From positions 1,862,182,988-1,862,246,987 of the forward strand of contig OY728128.1 of NCBI GenBank assembly GCA_963277665.1: 64,000 nucleotides of DNA, in the 5' to 3' direction. Source of the DNA: Viscum album. Taxonomy: Eukaryota; Streptophyta; Magnoliopsida; Santalales; Viscaceae. The translations under genes and the position numbers were made by a program. Shown here one piece after another: positions 25,866-39,711 of the stretch; the first letter of the stretch is position 1; every line of letters begins with the position of its first letter. The notes beneath the pieces are model-generated. The model saw only the letters and a program-made list of their open reading frames with translations, was not told where the DNA came from and ran no database searches.

Positions 25866-28800
25866 GTAGTAGATCATTACAGAAAACTAAAAAACAATTA
25901 TTTTTGCCAATTTGTTTTTCTAATCCCATTTTGGAATACTGATTTTATTTTAGATACAGATTTTATAGTCATTTTTTATCATAAAATACTCTTTTGTAGT
26001 TTTTTGCGGTTTATAGTATGTGTTTTCAGATAACCAAATATTTCACCTCACCACCATTAAAATACATATAATATCTTGAGTACCCAACCATATGGGAAAC
26101 ACTAAATTCATAAGGGTGGACACAAGTGGATGATGGTCAACATGATTTGTATTCTCATAAGTATAATGAATTCCAACACCAATTGTGGAACACCACGTAT
26201 TATAACCCAAACTTAGGATCTAACAACTATCAAATTTTCTAAGGAAATGTTTTGTACAAGAAGTACACTCACAATGAAAACTACTTAAATCACATTGTAT
26301 ATCAACATCAAGAATAAAAACATACCTTATTACTCTCAGTGAGTTGATGTAATGGATTTGGGGATGGACTATAATGAGGCCGGACTCAGTGAGCATGAAA
26401 AATTGAATTCTCACCATTCCAAATCATTTATAATTTTAATTTTATCATACTAATGGTTTCTAATAAAGATAGATGTTGCTTTGAAGATGATGAACATCAA
26501 TATGAAGATAGAACTACTAAAATAAAACTACTTCAAGAGAATTACAGTCCAGAAAACCATTTCTTACAACTACCTTAGGAGGATAACTCAGATGACTGAC
26601 TATCCACATTGCACCCATAGTTCCTTTAATCACTGGATAAACAGATGAATGATAAGGAATCCTCTCTCAATAGGTATTTTATTTGATTAATAACATTTCT
26701 AATTTTTTTAAAATTTAAAATACATAGTATGAAACATATAATTAAAATATAACATATAGATTTATTGGTTCAAAAATGAAGAAGATCAAAATGTGGTGGA
26801 ATTTAGTAATGTGGTAATGAAAATCGTTGAAAACCTAGAGGTAGAGAATAAGAGACATTACATCAAGTATATTAGAAACATTGAAATAGAAAATTCTAGT
26901 GATTTAAGAGAAATTTTAGAACATGTGGAATCCCTTCTTACCATTAAAATATCCCATGAATAAAAAAGAAATATAATTTTTCAACTATATGAAGAAGATA
27001 AATGAAATTTGATAAAATTTTGATTGGATGATTAATGATGATGATGAATAGTAGGATTAAGTTATATAATATATAGTAATGGAGGAATAATAATAGTTAA
27101 TGTAATATGGTGAGTAGGTCAATGAAACACAATCCAATGAATTTATGATGGATAATGAAAAATTAAAGAAATAGCCTAATGAGAAAACATACATCTTCCT
27201 TGCATGTATTTTGGATAATGAATATGAATGAGACTCCCCCCTTAAATTTTGAGAAGAAGATAATAACACCAAGGCAACAACTGATGAATCCATTCTATAA
27301 TGTTAACTAGAGGAATAAAACAACAGTGAAATGGTGGACTAAAAAAGTAAAAAATATGGTAGTATTTTTATTTCATTTTATTTCCTTTTCAGCTTTAACA
27401 AATTACATACCACAACATCTCATGAAGAACTAATTAAGGAGGAAGAGAACAACTATACAAGAAACACAATAGTGTCAGATGTGGGTATATCCAATATGTT
27501 TATCTTCATACAATCTTCTAATTACCTAGAAAATGATAAATTTTAAGATGAATGACCATAAAAAAGATACTCTCAATGGTGGAAACCTAAAATTTTAAAT
27601 TTATTTTTAGGATATAGATTTATTTATTTTCATTATAATTTGAAATATACCTATGTTTTTACACTTTACCGATTTTATCAGAATATTTAAAATTTAAAAT
27701 TTCATGTACTTTAATTTTATATTATTATTATTTAGGACATTGGGAGGAAAAAGAATGAAGTGATTGAAGTGATGAAAAGAGGAAAACATAAGATCATGTG
27801 GTCAATACATGCCGTATAATCATTTTTCATGTCATAAACCTGTTTAGTCATAATCCAATGGAATCAATCCCCTAGTTTTTTCTATTACATGACTATAATA
27901 TTAAAGAGGTGTCCTCAATTGTTCCATGAACTGAATTGAATAATATTTAGCCATAAGGGAGCTTGAATTGTTTTTTTACTCACTAATGATGTAGACATTG
28001 TAATCAAGGGGAAATATATTGACATGTCTAGAAATTTTAAATATGATACCCATAAATGAAAAATATAAAATTAGAAATTTTAAAAGTAACTTTATTAATT
28101 TATATAGGAATTTATTGAAAATTATTGATATTAAAATTTATTTTCCTGATGTTGATTTCTAGAAGTATGAATTTAGTAAAATTATTCGTCATTTTTAGGC
28201 CATGACCTGATTGTAATATTTTATGTCCCCATTTCAAAAAGGATTTTGTACTAATTATTTTATAATTTTCTGAGAAAACATCTTCAGTGAATCATGGGGC
28301 ATGTAAACTAAAAAGAACATGCATTGTTATCTTATCAAATCGATGATTTTAAATATTCACTTTTCAAATGATTGGGTAATTTTATTAATTATCCATTTTA
28401 TACTAAGTCCCACCAACCTATTAATCCTCAATTAGGAATCAAAATATATGGATGTCTATGTTATGATTGAGCAATAATACAAGACATTATTTCCCTCCCT
28501 ACACTTCTCTTAGTATTATTCATGATATTTAATTGAATGATTTTGGAGGATAATTATTTGATTCTGGGTATGGGATTTGGTTAATGAGGAGAGACTATAC
28601 GGTGTTTACTTCAGATTTTGGGGGACGGTTCACATTCAAATTCATTATATTCCATCATATATCTCTCTTGTTGTTAAAAGGTTAACAAAAAGATAAAAAA
28701 TGGTTTGTTTCCCATGGTGGCCGAATTTCACCATTTTCAGACCAATGAAAACAAAATAATAAGTGTCTAGATGGTGGAGAAGGCACTAAATAGGTTCTGA

Positions 28801-29514
28801 AAAAAATTAAAGAAATCTATTCTAAAATGGATGAATAAAAAATAATCATTTTTCAGACATAAGATTTTTATCATATGTGGGCAGGTGGTGGATGTGGGGT
28901 TTATTAAAATTTTAAATTTTGAAAAAGAAAAAAAAGAAGAAGAAAAATATATAGTAACAAGATATTATTATAATTCATTAGGATTAGATTTTTTCTGAGT
29001 CTTTACATTGAACTGGGGGGTGAGGTGGAATTAAATTATTTTAAGGACCATTGCATTGATCATAGCTATTGAAAATCATTAACTGTTCATTAGGGTTTGG
29101 CCTCATACTTTTGAATTACATGATTTTCAACATTTTACCCACCTACCCTCATCCATAGAGTAATTTAAACCTTTATCAATTACCACATGATTAATTGGAA
29201 TATTTTTCTTTACATGGTGGAAAAAGTTGATTCAATGCAATATTATGGTTAGAACATGTACTTGTAGTATTAGCATAACTCAATTAAATTGATACCTTGA
29301 GTGGTGAGAGGAAAAATTAAATGGTTAGGTAAATCATAAATTGAAAATGTGTTGATGAAAATTTGAAAACAATGTGTGATAAGAGAAAACTTTATTGAAT
29401 TTCAGTTTATAAATGAATTATGATTTTTTTGATTCGTTATTAGGTATGTTTTTTGATTTTAAAATATTCTGTTATAAACTATTTTTTTGAGCATCATAAT
29501 TTGAAAATTACCCT
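25866..29514 (+). pseudogene. E3 internal region, possibly gag-derived
   Basis: About 3.65 kb without a reverse transcriptase, RNase H or integrase block I can recognise. Near 26164-26240 a forward frame reads YNEFQHQLWNTTYYNPNLGS, rich in Asn, Tyr and Gln. It recalls the Asn/Gln/Tyr-rich stretch of Athila gag proteins, but this is weak. From 26790 to 26960 a frame rich in Glu, Asn and Lys (ENLEVENKRHYIKYI...) runs about 55 codons. From 28700 G-rich text and a 27-base all-purine run at 28921-28947 lie before the 3' LTR. Minus-strand frames here (26220-26417, 27057-27293) look like chance. Confidence 0.4.
28921..28947 (+). other. 27-base polypurine run
   Basis: Only A and G, within the 3' part of the E3 internal region. 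A second purine-rich tract (TGGGGGGTGAGGTGG) lies at 29015-29029. Either could be the polypurine tract that primes plus-strand synthesis, but both lie several hundred bp before the LTR edge I can detect. So either the LTR starts earlier than I can see or these are unrelated. Confidence 0.35.
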
Positions 29515-30918
29515 ATGGATGTAGAGATCCTTGGTATTAAATATGTTGAGTTTTTTAACAAGGGTGAGAAAAGATTAGAGAGTTTTGTCATATGATAAAT
29601 CTATTTTTTTACATATTTTTATGTGTTTTTTTATATGAATCCATTTCATATTAATTTTCTATCATGATATATGTTCCTAATATAAATGTAAAATAAATTC
29701 TTATACACTAAAGAAATTAAAATAAATACCATGAAAAACATGGAAATTAGGGAAACAAAGTCTCTTCATGGAATGAGGGAATAGAAATTGCATGACACCT
29801 AATTTTGATGGATGATCGTGGAGCACATCCAAGGTATAAAATTAAATAACCAAGGAAAAATGAGGCTCCTAGAACAGTAAAATGGAATTACATGTCAAGT
29901 AATGATTACGTGGTGTATACTAGAGAATGCGCTGAATGTAAGGACATGAAGTGAAAATATATAATGAAACCTAGAGAATTTCACATTTTAAAACACAATT
30001 ACATGTGTTGTAATATTCTAGGTTGAAAATTATAGATTGTGTAATTTTCTAGATGGGATTTGTTCATCCAAATTCATTGAATATTCATTTTTTTGACCAA
30101 ATATTCTATAGGGACCCACCCTGACCATTCCTTTATGGAATTAATTTAAAATGTATCTGATCTAGAGATTATAAATGGATAGGTAAATGCTGCAATCAAT
30201 GATGGAATTTTATGCCTGACACATGAGAATCGGGAGGCTATTGTAGGGTTCTGTTCCACCATAGAGAGGTTTTTGTTTTTGTTTTATTTTTCTTTAACTG
30301 ATGTAATATTTTAATGATTTATATATTAATTTCAATCTCAATTATCATTCTTTATCCTTACCTATTTTATAATATCTTCATAATGGGTATTATTTTATTC
30401 ATTGATGGTGACTACTAGAAGATGGTTGGGTAAAATCCATAGGGGAGAGTAGGATATCTTAGTGGGGGTGCATACCAACAAATCATGAACCAAATGAACT
30501 TTATCAATTTCTATTCATCATACCATTACGAATAGGGATTCCAGGATAGTTTGATAGGGAATTATAATTTCCTACATTAATGAAATTATATGGTTCCACA
30601 TTTATTTAAAATAATTATTTATTGAGTGAAGTAATATATATTTCGAAAAACCACCAATTCAAAATGATTCCCCTATATTATAATTTTAAATTTTAATTTA
30701 TTTATTTAAAATGAATCAATTTTATAATTTAATCAAATATAAATGAAACAACCTATCTTTCAGTATAGAGTAATCATTGATGTATTTCCAACTCTCTCTA
30801 GGTTTTACCCCTCACTTAAATTATACTACACAACTGTATGTACTACAATTTTGGAAAATATAAATCTCTAATTCTATCCACACCTTGAGGAATTAAGTAC
30901 ACCATTGATCTAATTTAT
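29515..30918 (+). repeat. E3 3' LTR
   Basis: Pairs with 24220-25842 as listed there. It is about 200 bp shorter, mostly through loss in the 24700-24990 part, which holds the inverted-repeat units. It ends near 30918; the last matched text is GAGGAATTAAG against GATGGATTAATTAAC at 25809. Confidence 0.75.
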
Positions 30919-32300
30919 ACCATATCCACAATTTCCCCTTCAATATAAACATTATAACTCCCATCCATGGTTATACTTTTAAGAAGAAATAATCACCAAC
31001 ATGGAATTACTTTTCCTTCCTTCAATTATCAGTATAGATTTTCTATATTACCTATGATATAATGATATTATTTTGGATATATTTCACCTTCTTAAATATC
31101 TCCTAAACTACTCTTAATCCATCCAATATTCTTTCTCAAATTTCATCCCAACAAGTTGAAACATGCCATATTCCACCATAGAAGTCCTGATATTGTACCA
31201 TTTATATTATTGAATAGAATATATTGTAATATGATAAATAAACTAGTGGTATGTACTTGAATCATGTTCCTTGTGAATTATTTTATTAGGATCTAAACAT
31301 GTATTCAATGGTTTGGATGGTCATTTTAGAAATTGTAATTTTTTTTAGAAAGATTAGTGATACTAAAATATTCCACAGTAATCAAATTAATTTGGAGACT
31401 CCTAAAAAAATTTTATATTATGAACAGGTATTGATCATATAAAATTCCAAAACAAACAACAAGAAGTCTTTTAACTTCAATGATATGCTGCTAAGAAATT
31501 TTATTCAGGGTTAGGCCCTCCCTTATTTATACGATGGGTGAATACATGGTAATGTGATCCAAAATACACATATTGCATCATTTCTTTTGGATTCCTTGGG
31601 AAAAAAAGTTGAAATGTCCATTTTGATAGTTTTACTCACCATATTCATAGATTATGTTTTCCAAATACCTTTCTTAAATGGATTTTATTTTATTTTTTAT
31701 AGACTCACCTTATCACATAGACTTATTACCCTTCTAAAATATATATTTTTTCACTTTTACTTGTAATAGGAATTATATTTCCCATTCCTATAAATTTATA
31801 CATATAAATTTATTAACTACCTAAACATATGAAACTTCTCTATCAAAATTAGAGAGAGATTTCCTAGAGCCCATCAAGTCAATGAATCTTCACCATAGTT
31901 TTCTTTCCCTGGGGTAGTGTATTACACATTAATATTATTATATTAATTCCATCTATAAAAGTTTCCTCATATTATATTCATTCAATATAAATATATACTT
32001 AATAAAATTTATCAGTATATATGTATAATATTTCACCATAAAAGTAATACCACTATATTTTTAAATAAAATATTACAAATGCCAACATAAGATCATGGGT
32101 TCAAAATATTTACTCATAGCTATTCAATTTCATTGATGAATAAGAAGTAAATGTATCATTCATCATAAAGAAATTCTTTTTTACTTTTTCAATTCGTCAC
32201 TATATATAAAAAAACATCCTTTTGGGATTTGAAGGACTTTATTGGTGTACTGAGTATCCTATTCGTCAATTATTGACATAATTTATCACATTCATTAGAC
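30919..32300 (+). repeat. E2-family LTR, right part after E3
   Basis: Directly after E3 the DNA becomes C-rich (CCACAATTTCCCCTTCAATATAAAC). At 31000-31060 it reads GGAATTACTTTTCCTTCC then TTCAATTATCAGTATAG, which resembles the E2 LTR leader at 36624-36662 (GCATTTCCTTCTCTTC, CAAGCATCATCAGTATA). This is what is expected if E3 split an E2-family LTR just downstream of its promoter. Agreement beyond 31150 is weak, so the right end is a guess from the length of the E2 LTR. An open frame at 31554-31766 has no recognisable domain. Confidence 0.4.
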
Positions 32301-35120
32301 AATGTGAATAAAACACCTTTATGTTCCAACTAGGATAATGAGATAGATACTTGAGAATAAATTCTAAAAACAACTAATAATAAGTAATTATTCCATGAAA
32401 ATTTTATATCTCATTTATATTTGGTTGTTTTTTTCTATAATAGACTTTATCCTTATGGTTTCAAATAACATTTTAACATTGAAAGCACTATGGCCAATAA
32501 AAGAATAATTAAAATGCTATGACTCTCATTTATTGTGTAAAAACCATTGTAATGTTCTTTAAAACAATTTTAATTTTTCTAATTTTATTTTATGGAGTAA
32601 TATTAATTATATGAATACTAGGTAATTTTTCTTTTAAAAGGAAAATAGAATTATTTTTGACCAAATTTGGTATTTTTGGTTTTTATAATTTTATTTAAAA
32701 ATAATTATTTCTAAATTATAGAATTTTAATCTAAAAATAATAATTTCATTTTTATTTATTCCTTTCAAAATTATATTTATGGAAATTTTTGAGAATATTC
32801 TTAAAAGATTTTTTTAATAAAATAGTGACAAATACTTATTGTTCTTGAAAAATGTATGTAGTTTTAAAGTATTTTCATTGAAAAAAAATATTTTGTTATC
32901 TATAAAATTTATTTTGAAAATATTGATTAATAATTATCATATTATGGTATTTGAAATTAGTTTTATACTTTAATTTGTTATACAATCATTTAATAACATA
33001 AAATGAAATTTTTATTGAAATTGTATTCATCACATTTTCTAGTTTTAATTTAAAATAAAATTATACTATTTTTGGAATTAAATATTTAAAATTGTTATCA
33101 TTTATTAATAATTTTTCACAAATTTGGTACAGTGGACCCAATTATTTTTAGACATTATGATTAGTAACCCTAATAAATTTTTTTAAAATAATGAAGGGTA
33201 AATAAAGTAATTATCGTTAAAAATAAAATAATGAGGACTAAAAAAATGCCAGTAAAACATTCATAAATTTATGTTGATGATTATATATGATACATATTCA
33301 TTCTAATGGCTAATATACAACCTTTTTTTCTATTTGGAACTGATTTTGGAGTTTTTATAATTTTATAAAATGAAAAGTCAAATATTCAATTCACTTTTTT
33401 TTAATATGAAATTTTTGAAATATATATAATTATAAGATATTATTAGTTAAAATTATTAATATGAAAGGTGAATTGTCTTCCTCATCATGTTATTTTATTT
33501 ATAATTTTAGTGATGAAATAATTAATATAAATGCTTATTCAATTTGGAAACTTTACTTCTTAAAGTTGTAGAGAAATCAACAAAATTATTTTCAAAACAC
33601 TATGAATAATATTATCTTATTGATTCCTAGTGTCTTAAATTTTTTTCAAAATATTAGAAAAATATTTATTTTTTTTAAAATATTATATTACAAATTCATA
33701 TTTTTCATGATAATTTTAACATCAAATTAAATGAAATGTGTCAAAAATGACATTAATGTTATTTTATATTAAACAATGTTTAATTAAATGATTTAAATTA
33801 ATAAAATCATATATTTTTTCACATATAAGTGATATGATTTATGACATAGATTATGGTACATTGATTTTCCTTTTTTCTATTATAGTAACTATATTCACAA
33901 CATGTGAATAAAAACGTTGTTATCTTCATAATCATCAAAATTGTTAACATGAATTAAAAAATAAACATTGGTGAAACCTTCACCTAAATGTGTCAATGTT
34001 TTATTCAATGAGATTATTTAGACACAATTACATTTTATAATGAAATATAACTTTTTAATTTCATTTGTACCTGAATAATATTTTATATTAATTTTGTGTT
34101 ATTGGAAATTCCAACATTTAATGCCCCCTATATTTTAAAAGGGATCCTTATCTCTTGTTTCATTAAGACATAAATATCTATTTGGGTTAGAAAATAAATA
34201 TCCAAATACATTCCTTACATACCTTTATACATCATATAGTATGTGTTTCCATCATAATGAAAACCTAGGAATGATTATTGTGTAAACCTAAAGACGTTTT
34301 CACCTAATATGTATCATTCTTATCGAAGAGTTTTTGTTTTATTTATTCGTCCACCTACTTAAAATATTCACTAAAAATGATTATATAATTAAATTAGTAG
34401 CTCAAATAAAGTGAAATACGATTATGATAATTTAATAAACTATATTGATCTCCAACCTCTATCAAATGGGAATCTAATCCATCATTCGTGTGTATGACGA
34501 GCTACCACATTGTGAACAAATGTAATTTTCTTTCCTTCACTCGCTCAAACATTTGGTTATAGTGATGGATTTAGTGTATATATATATATGATATTAAAGA
34601 CATTTTTACCCTCATTTAAATGTATTATAACACATATTTTAATACATTTGTATCAAATAAATAATGAATATGTCATTAAGGCGCACATGTGGATTACCAC
34701 CTTCAAAAGGCGATGTGATTCATTTTTCATCACTAAATCACATTGATGATATATAAATTAGTATATTTGAATAATTAATATGTTATTTATGATATAACTA
34801 TCCTAAATTAAATATAAAATAGTACCTATATTGTTTCTATAATGACCATTAAAACATGGAATCATTAATCATTATTATGTACAACCTACCCTCTCTATGA
34901 TTGAACGTAGTTTATTTTTCATAACTCCATTTCATGGATGGTTTTAAAATAATAATTAGTGTATATTAGTGATAGTTATTTACTAATAATTATTATTTAA
35001 ATATAATTTAATAATGACATTTTTTTCAATTCCCAACATAATGAATTCATTTTGGACATTTGAACAAAATATAATCAAAATGCCTAATTCGTTCTAAATT
35101 GATTATGTAATTGAATATAA
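32301..35120. other. Unassigned, extremely AT-rich, LTR-U3-like
   Basis: No coding block or RNA gene seen on either strand. From 32540 to 33750 nearly all bases are A or T, with phrases such as GGTATTTTTGGTTTTTATAATTTTAT repeated loosely near 32670 and 33340 (GGAGTTTTTATAATTTTATAAAA). This recalls the U3 part of the E6 LTR near 62220. From 34460 to 34740 the text is less AT-rich and holds a few CpG sites (CGTGTGTATGACGAGC). It could be worn LTR U3 DNA or the remains of an element between two E2-family LTRs. Confidence 0.35.
34577..34592. repeat. (TA)n microsatellite
   Basis: Short TATATA run following GTG. Confidence 0.7.
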
Positions 35121-37880
35121 TGTAACAAACTAAACCATTATAAATGAAATTAAAATTTTTATTGAAATAAATACAGTATTTTGGTTATAAAAAACCAATT
35201 CACTGATTTTTTTATTATGTCATTTCATATTTAGAATACCACAACGAATCAACAGCATTGTTAATCTAGTAATTGAACATTGATCATATGATTATTATAA
35301 ATATTAGGATTTGTTAAATCCAATTGATATAGAAAAATGAAGTGAAGGAATTGACCAATAGTATCATAACATAGGAAACCCATTTATCAAATATTATGAG
35401 GGATATGACATTACTACACCTTTTCCATTATCAATCCTAAGAAGAGATATAACAACTAAAGCATGATCATAACCCTTAATGGGTGAAATTCAAACTCATC
35501 TAGATTATGGATGAAATAATGTACGTCGAAACCCCACATGAAAATATACCCATAAAACACCTTAAATTTATGTAGTTATTGGGGGTAATAAATAACTATT
35601 ACTCAAGACCCTAATAAAATGAATATATATATATTACAGTAAATGGAATATTTTTTCTTCTTATTATTCTTACATTAGAAATGATTTAGATTATGATAAT
35701 CTACAAAAAAATTATATTTGTGAAATCTAAAACTGTGATATATATATATATATATATATAATATGTATTTTTGAAATTAATAATATTATAATAACAAATT
35801 ACTATTATATAATTATTAATTAATTTACATAAGAAGATAATATTCATGATGTCAAGCTAGATATTTACGAGGTTTTAAAAACTGTTGTTGTAAAAACTCA
35901 TCATTTCTCAATAAATGTTGAGTATATTATTAATGAGAAAAAGAAAATATATATTAAATTATTTTTATGAATTATTATTATTTTTGGAATTATCATATCC
36001 AAATTATTAAATGGTGAACTTTTCATTATTTTTTGAGACTATCAAATTTTCAGGTAAAAATTAAATACGATATAAATATATGATGTGTGTTATGTTATCA
36101 TGATGACCCAAAAGTAATTTTATAGTTGATATAAATGGAATAAATGAATTTTTTTTGAATATTATTTAATTTAATGAGGTATTTAGAACATTTAATTGAT
36201 TTTATTATGCCATTATGAATCCCCCAAAACCTATACTATGTTTTCAACAGTTAAAATAATTTATATATGAACATGGATCACTTCCACATCCCCAAGGGTA
36301 ATATTTTAATAATTTTTGATCTATTACATAAAAAATAATGAAATTTTTTTCTATTTAGTAAATATTGTTTTAAATAGGCTTGTTATTTTTTTTATTATGA
36401 TGACATTATCATATAGAGTATAAAACCAAAGATTGGGAAATAATAAAGAATTCCCCTCTCTTTTCCTATGCAAATCCCAATAATATCCTCATAATCATCA
36501 CTAAAAACACTATATCACATCCCTTCATTGAAATACCCTATCTATAAGCCTCATATGGTTCCACCATACTCTCAAAAAACCCCTCCCTAGCATTTGGATT
36601 CATCATTTTATGGTAAAGAAGCATTTCCTTCTCTTCTTTATTCAAGCATCATCAGTATATTATGCCTTTTTTCTCCAATTGATAATGTTGGGATTTGTTA
36701 TTACATATAGACATTACATAAATAAGGATATATAAAATATTTGAGAATTGTTTCACTATCATTATTCCATCATATGATCATACATGTTCCCCTATTAAGA
36801 AACAGAAATTTCGTGGTGATTTTCCATACCGAACAATTTGTTTTTGAAAAAACACATACCCATTTCCTAGCAAGTTTGATCAAAATTATGCTATTATAAA
36901 TATTTTATTATGTAATTGCATTTATTTATTCCATAATCCATTATACGTATGATTAAATATGATGAAATATGTTCTTATGATAATGTTTGATGTGGAACAC
37001 TTATACACGTACATGATATGATTTTTTTGGATGCACCAAGATACTATTTTCATTAATTATGTAATATTTTGGTTTCTTAAGATTACATGGTTGGTGTTTA
37101 GGGTGTTATCCTATGTAATTTAATTTATTTTTGTTATAAATTGATAGATGTTTCTGATGTCTAGGTTGATGTTGTTTCCACAATCCCATGATGCCTTTAT
37201 GTAATCATGATATATCATTAATCATTGTGCATGTTTATGATTATAAACCATTTTATTTCAAAAGAAAAATTTTATTTTATAACATTAAATAATTTCCTTA
37301 TTTTAGGACATTATTATTACCATACTAGGCTTTATATCGCACCCTTTTCATATGTATGTCCCCAGGATATAACTGTGGATTTAAGAACAATTGGATAATT
37401 TGGGCATGTTAATGATTTTTTAAATAAATCTAATATTCCCACTATTTTGATGTGTAATTTAACATACCTAATTACCCAAATCCACTATAATTAAAAAAAT
37501 TAGTTTTAATTATCTACATTCCTATGAAATAAATCCTAAATTAATGTTAATTATTGAAAAAGTGTTTCAATGTTTTTATCAAATGGAGGTTTAGTTATTT
37601 TGGGATTATGATTATGAAACTCTTGATATATCCTTATGGATAAGATAAACATAAGAAAAAACGATATAATTTTTTAATGTGTATAGTATGTGGTTTCCAT
37701 GAAAATAATCCACTTTCAAGATACTAAAAGTGTATTTGGATCAAGAACTGATGTACCTAAAAGTAACATATGTAATCACAACATTCAATTATACTCCATT
37801 GAGAACTAGTTCAAGACAATGGGCGTTTCTGTACGAAAGGATTGAAACTCCTTAGAGATATGCACTAGTAAATTAAAAAT
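35121..37880 (+). repeat. E2 5' LTR
   Basis: Starts TGTAACAAACTAAACCATTATAA and keeps a near-constant offset of 7464-7475 bp to the 42596 copy over its first 1.4 kb, so few net indels have occurred there. Matched blocks: 35340-35480 with 42800-42945; 36441-36670 with 43905-44125; 36815-36990 with 44280-44450; 37020-37080 with 44475-44535; and TGATGTACCT at 37749 and 45391. The C-rich core promoter block is at 36450-36480, but the TATA box is worn to TATGCAAAT. The right edge is approximate. Confidence 0.85.
35738..35764. repeat. (TA)n microsatellite in E2 5' LTR
   Basis: Twelve or so TA units, not present at the matching place in the 3' LTR (near 43210). Confidence 0.85.
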
Positions 37881-37939
37881 TTCATTAAAACCCATTATCT
37901 AAGTTAAAATAAATTAAATAAGATTATATTTTTGAGAAT

Positions 37940-37980
37940 GGATCGTGGATAAATAATTTGGATCGTGGAAATTAATAATT
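37940..37980. repeat. 20-bp direct duplication
   Basis: GGATCGTGGATAAATAATTT is followed at once by GGATCGTGGAAATTAATAAT. It is a small tandem duplication just after the E2 5' LTR, in the expected leader of the element. Confidence 0.8.
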
Positions 37981-38339
37981 TTTGGAATAAATGACATTTA
38001 TTAGGTACACAAATAATGTTTTTAGATTCCCATTTATTTGATAGTAGTTCAAATATAGACACCCTATATTTTCACCTTATTCTAGACAGTTTTTTGTAAA
38101 TATGGGAAAATGAGTAAATATATAATGTGATGAAAAATGTGATGACAGTACCAATGATATTCTTGACTCTATGGGATTCAGAATAATGAACATTATGAAA
38201 ATACTATCTATGTATCCTCATATTCTAAATAGAAACAAAATTCAAAAGGAACACAAAAATAACCCCTAAGTAATAACAATATTATATGGAGAAAATTATG
38301 TGATAATGGAATTAGACATTCGTTGGATTATCTGATCAC

Positions 38340-39140
38340 TTAATTGTGGAATAATGGATCAACTACACTAAGAATATCTTCTCCATCCTTCAATGTAATA
38401 AGAACAAGATTGTTAAAGTAGTTTCCTATCATGTGGGAGGACAATCTGATCAGGGGTGGATTTTGATGAAGAATACTATGCCTTATGAAGAGATAAATGT
38501 GATGGATTGGAAGGAATTATGATAAAATATTGACAACTATTTACCTCACAGTATCAGACTTAAAATAAAATGGGATTTTCATTCCCTAAAAAATATGATG
38601 AATATATTAGGGATTATGATGATAAAATCACAATACATTCATGATATTCCTTAAGCATTTCCATTACCCTCTAATAAAATTTTTATCAATTCATTGGTGT
38701 TGTAAAATTGAATATATGAATATCCCAGGTGATCCCATACATTGAAAGCTATAATGAAATTGAATAGTGCTCCCACAGTGGTGGAATGGGTATATATAAA
38801 TATTATAGATCTCATGAGGTTAATAAATGGGAATTGATATTTAATTCTATTGATGTGAGGTATAAATTTAATGGTGTTATAAAATTTCAACAACACATTC
38901 CAAAAGAGATTAAGGAAGAACCTTGGAAATTACCTAATGAGGAGGACTTACAAATATAAGTGTGTAAAGGAAGAGAAAATAGATAATGATTTCCAATGGG
39001 GGAACATCCCAACTATAAAATATAATAGAGTAATTCTATGTCATACCCATATCTTGATTTCCAATATTTCTACTACAACGAAAATGTACACTATGTAAAC
39101 CACCTCCTAAAACAATGAGTTGTCAGAGACAATAAACACC
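38340..39140 (+). pseudogene. gag: E2 gag remnant (capsid and nucleocapsid)
   Basis: Structural protein gene of the element, dead. At 38396 the frame NKNKIVKVVSYHVGGQSDQG then W, up to 38522, matches the capsid motif QKVxLATYMLxGEAxxWW, with one Trp of the pair left. At 38536 NYLPHSIRLKIKWDF matches KYFPxSIRxxKExEF, the start of the conserved helix. Near 39079 CTLCKPPPKTMSC is a probable zinc knuckle (CX2C...C) that has lost its His and one residue of spacing. Stops interrupt all parts. A minus-strand open frame over 38651-38896 is a shadow of this region. Confidence 0.7.
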
Positions 39141-39440
39141 CAAAATATCTAATGAGTCATGAGAGGGAAAATTCCATCAAGACCACCATGGTGGATCCCA
39201 AAAGAAAATTGGTGACCTGTACAATAGTTATTCATTAAATAATAGTGAATTTATTTTTTTATCCTGTTTCTATGTACTCATTCAATCATAAATGTTTTGT
39301 AGAACTATTCAGAAACTAAAAATATTGTATGAATGTGGAGATTTTCTTGAAAATAATAAATGGGTAAATTATTTCATCCAATATATATAACTCATCTACA
39401 TCCAATATTTGTGGCATAAACATCCTTGAGGACTATGTGT

Positions 39441-39502
39441 GACTCCCTTTATTGGAATTTGATGTAATTCTATGAATGGATTGGATTTCCATATATAGAG
39501 AC
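39441..39502 (+). pseudogene. pol: E2 protease remnant, C-terminal motif
   Basis: The frame PLLEFDVIL-stop-MDWISIYRD matches the IxDFDVILGMDWLSxYRA motif that closes the Ty3/gypsy protease and leads to the reverse transcriptase. The Gly codon is now TGA. The catalytic Asp triad upstream, expected near 39270, is not recognisable. Confidence 0.65.
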
Positions 39503-39711
39503 AAAAAATATACTTGAGAATGAAATGAATCTTTGTATCATAATTCACCCACTAATTATATATTGGTGTAAGTAGGATGATGAATATTTTTTAGCACCAA
39601 TATATAAATCATGGATATTATTACACTTTGTGAAATCAAGTCTAGTTTAAATGATTGTGTCTATGGGAAACCTTATCCTTGAATACATCCCCATTTAGTG
39701 GACTACACTAT

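Larger units (their letters stand above)
24220..30918 (+). mobile_element. E3: Athila-like LTR retrotransposon, no recognisable pol
   Basis: Two related LTRs of about 1.4-1.6 kb (~24220-25842 and ~29515-30918) flank about 3.7 kb. The 5' LTR is followed at 25848 by a worn tRNA-Asp primer-binding site, as in Athila elements, so the orientation is plus. The internal region is short for an autonomous Athila (usually much longer) and I could not find reverse transcriptase or integrase motifs. It is therefore either a deletion derivative, a non-autonomous relative, or too decayed to read. It is inserted in an E2-family LTR. Confidence 0.7.

Noticed and set aside
38651..38896. Minus-strand 81-codon open frame
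   Set aside because: Lies opposite the E2 gag remnant, so it is a shadow frame.
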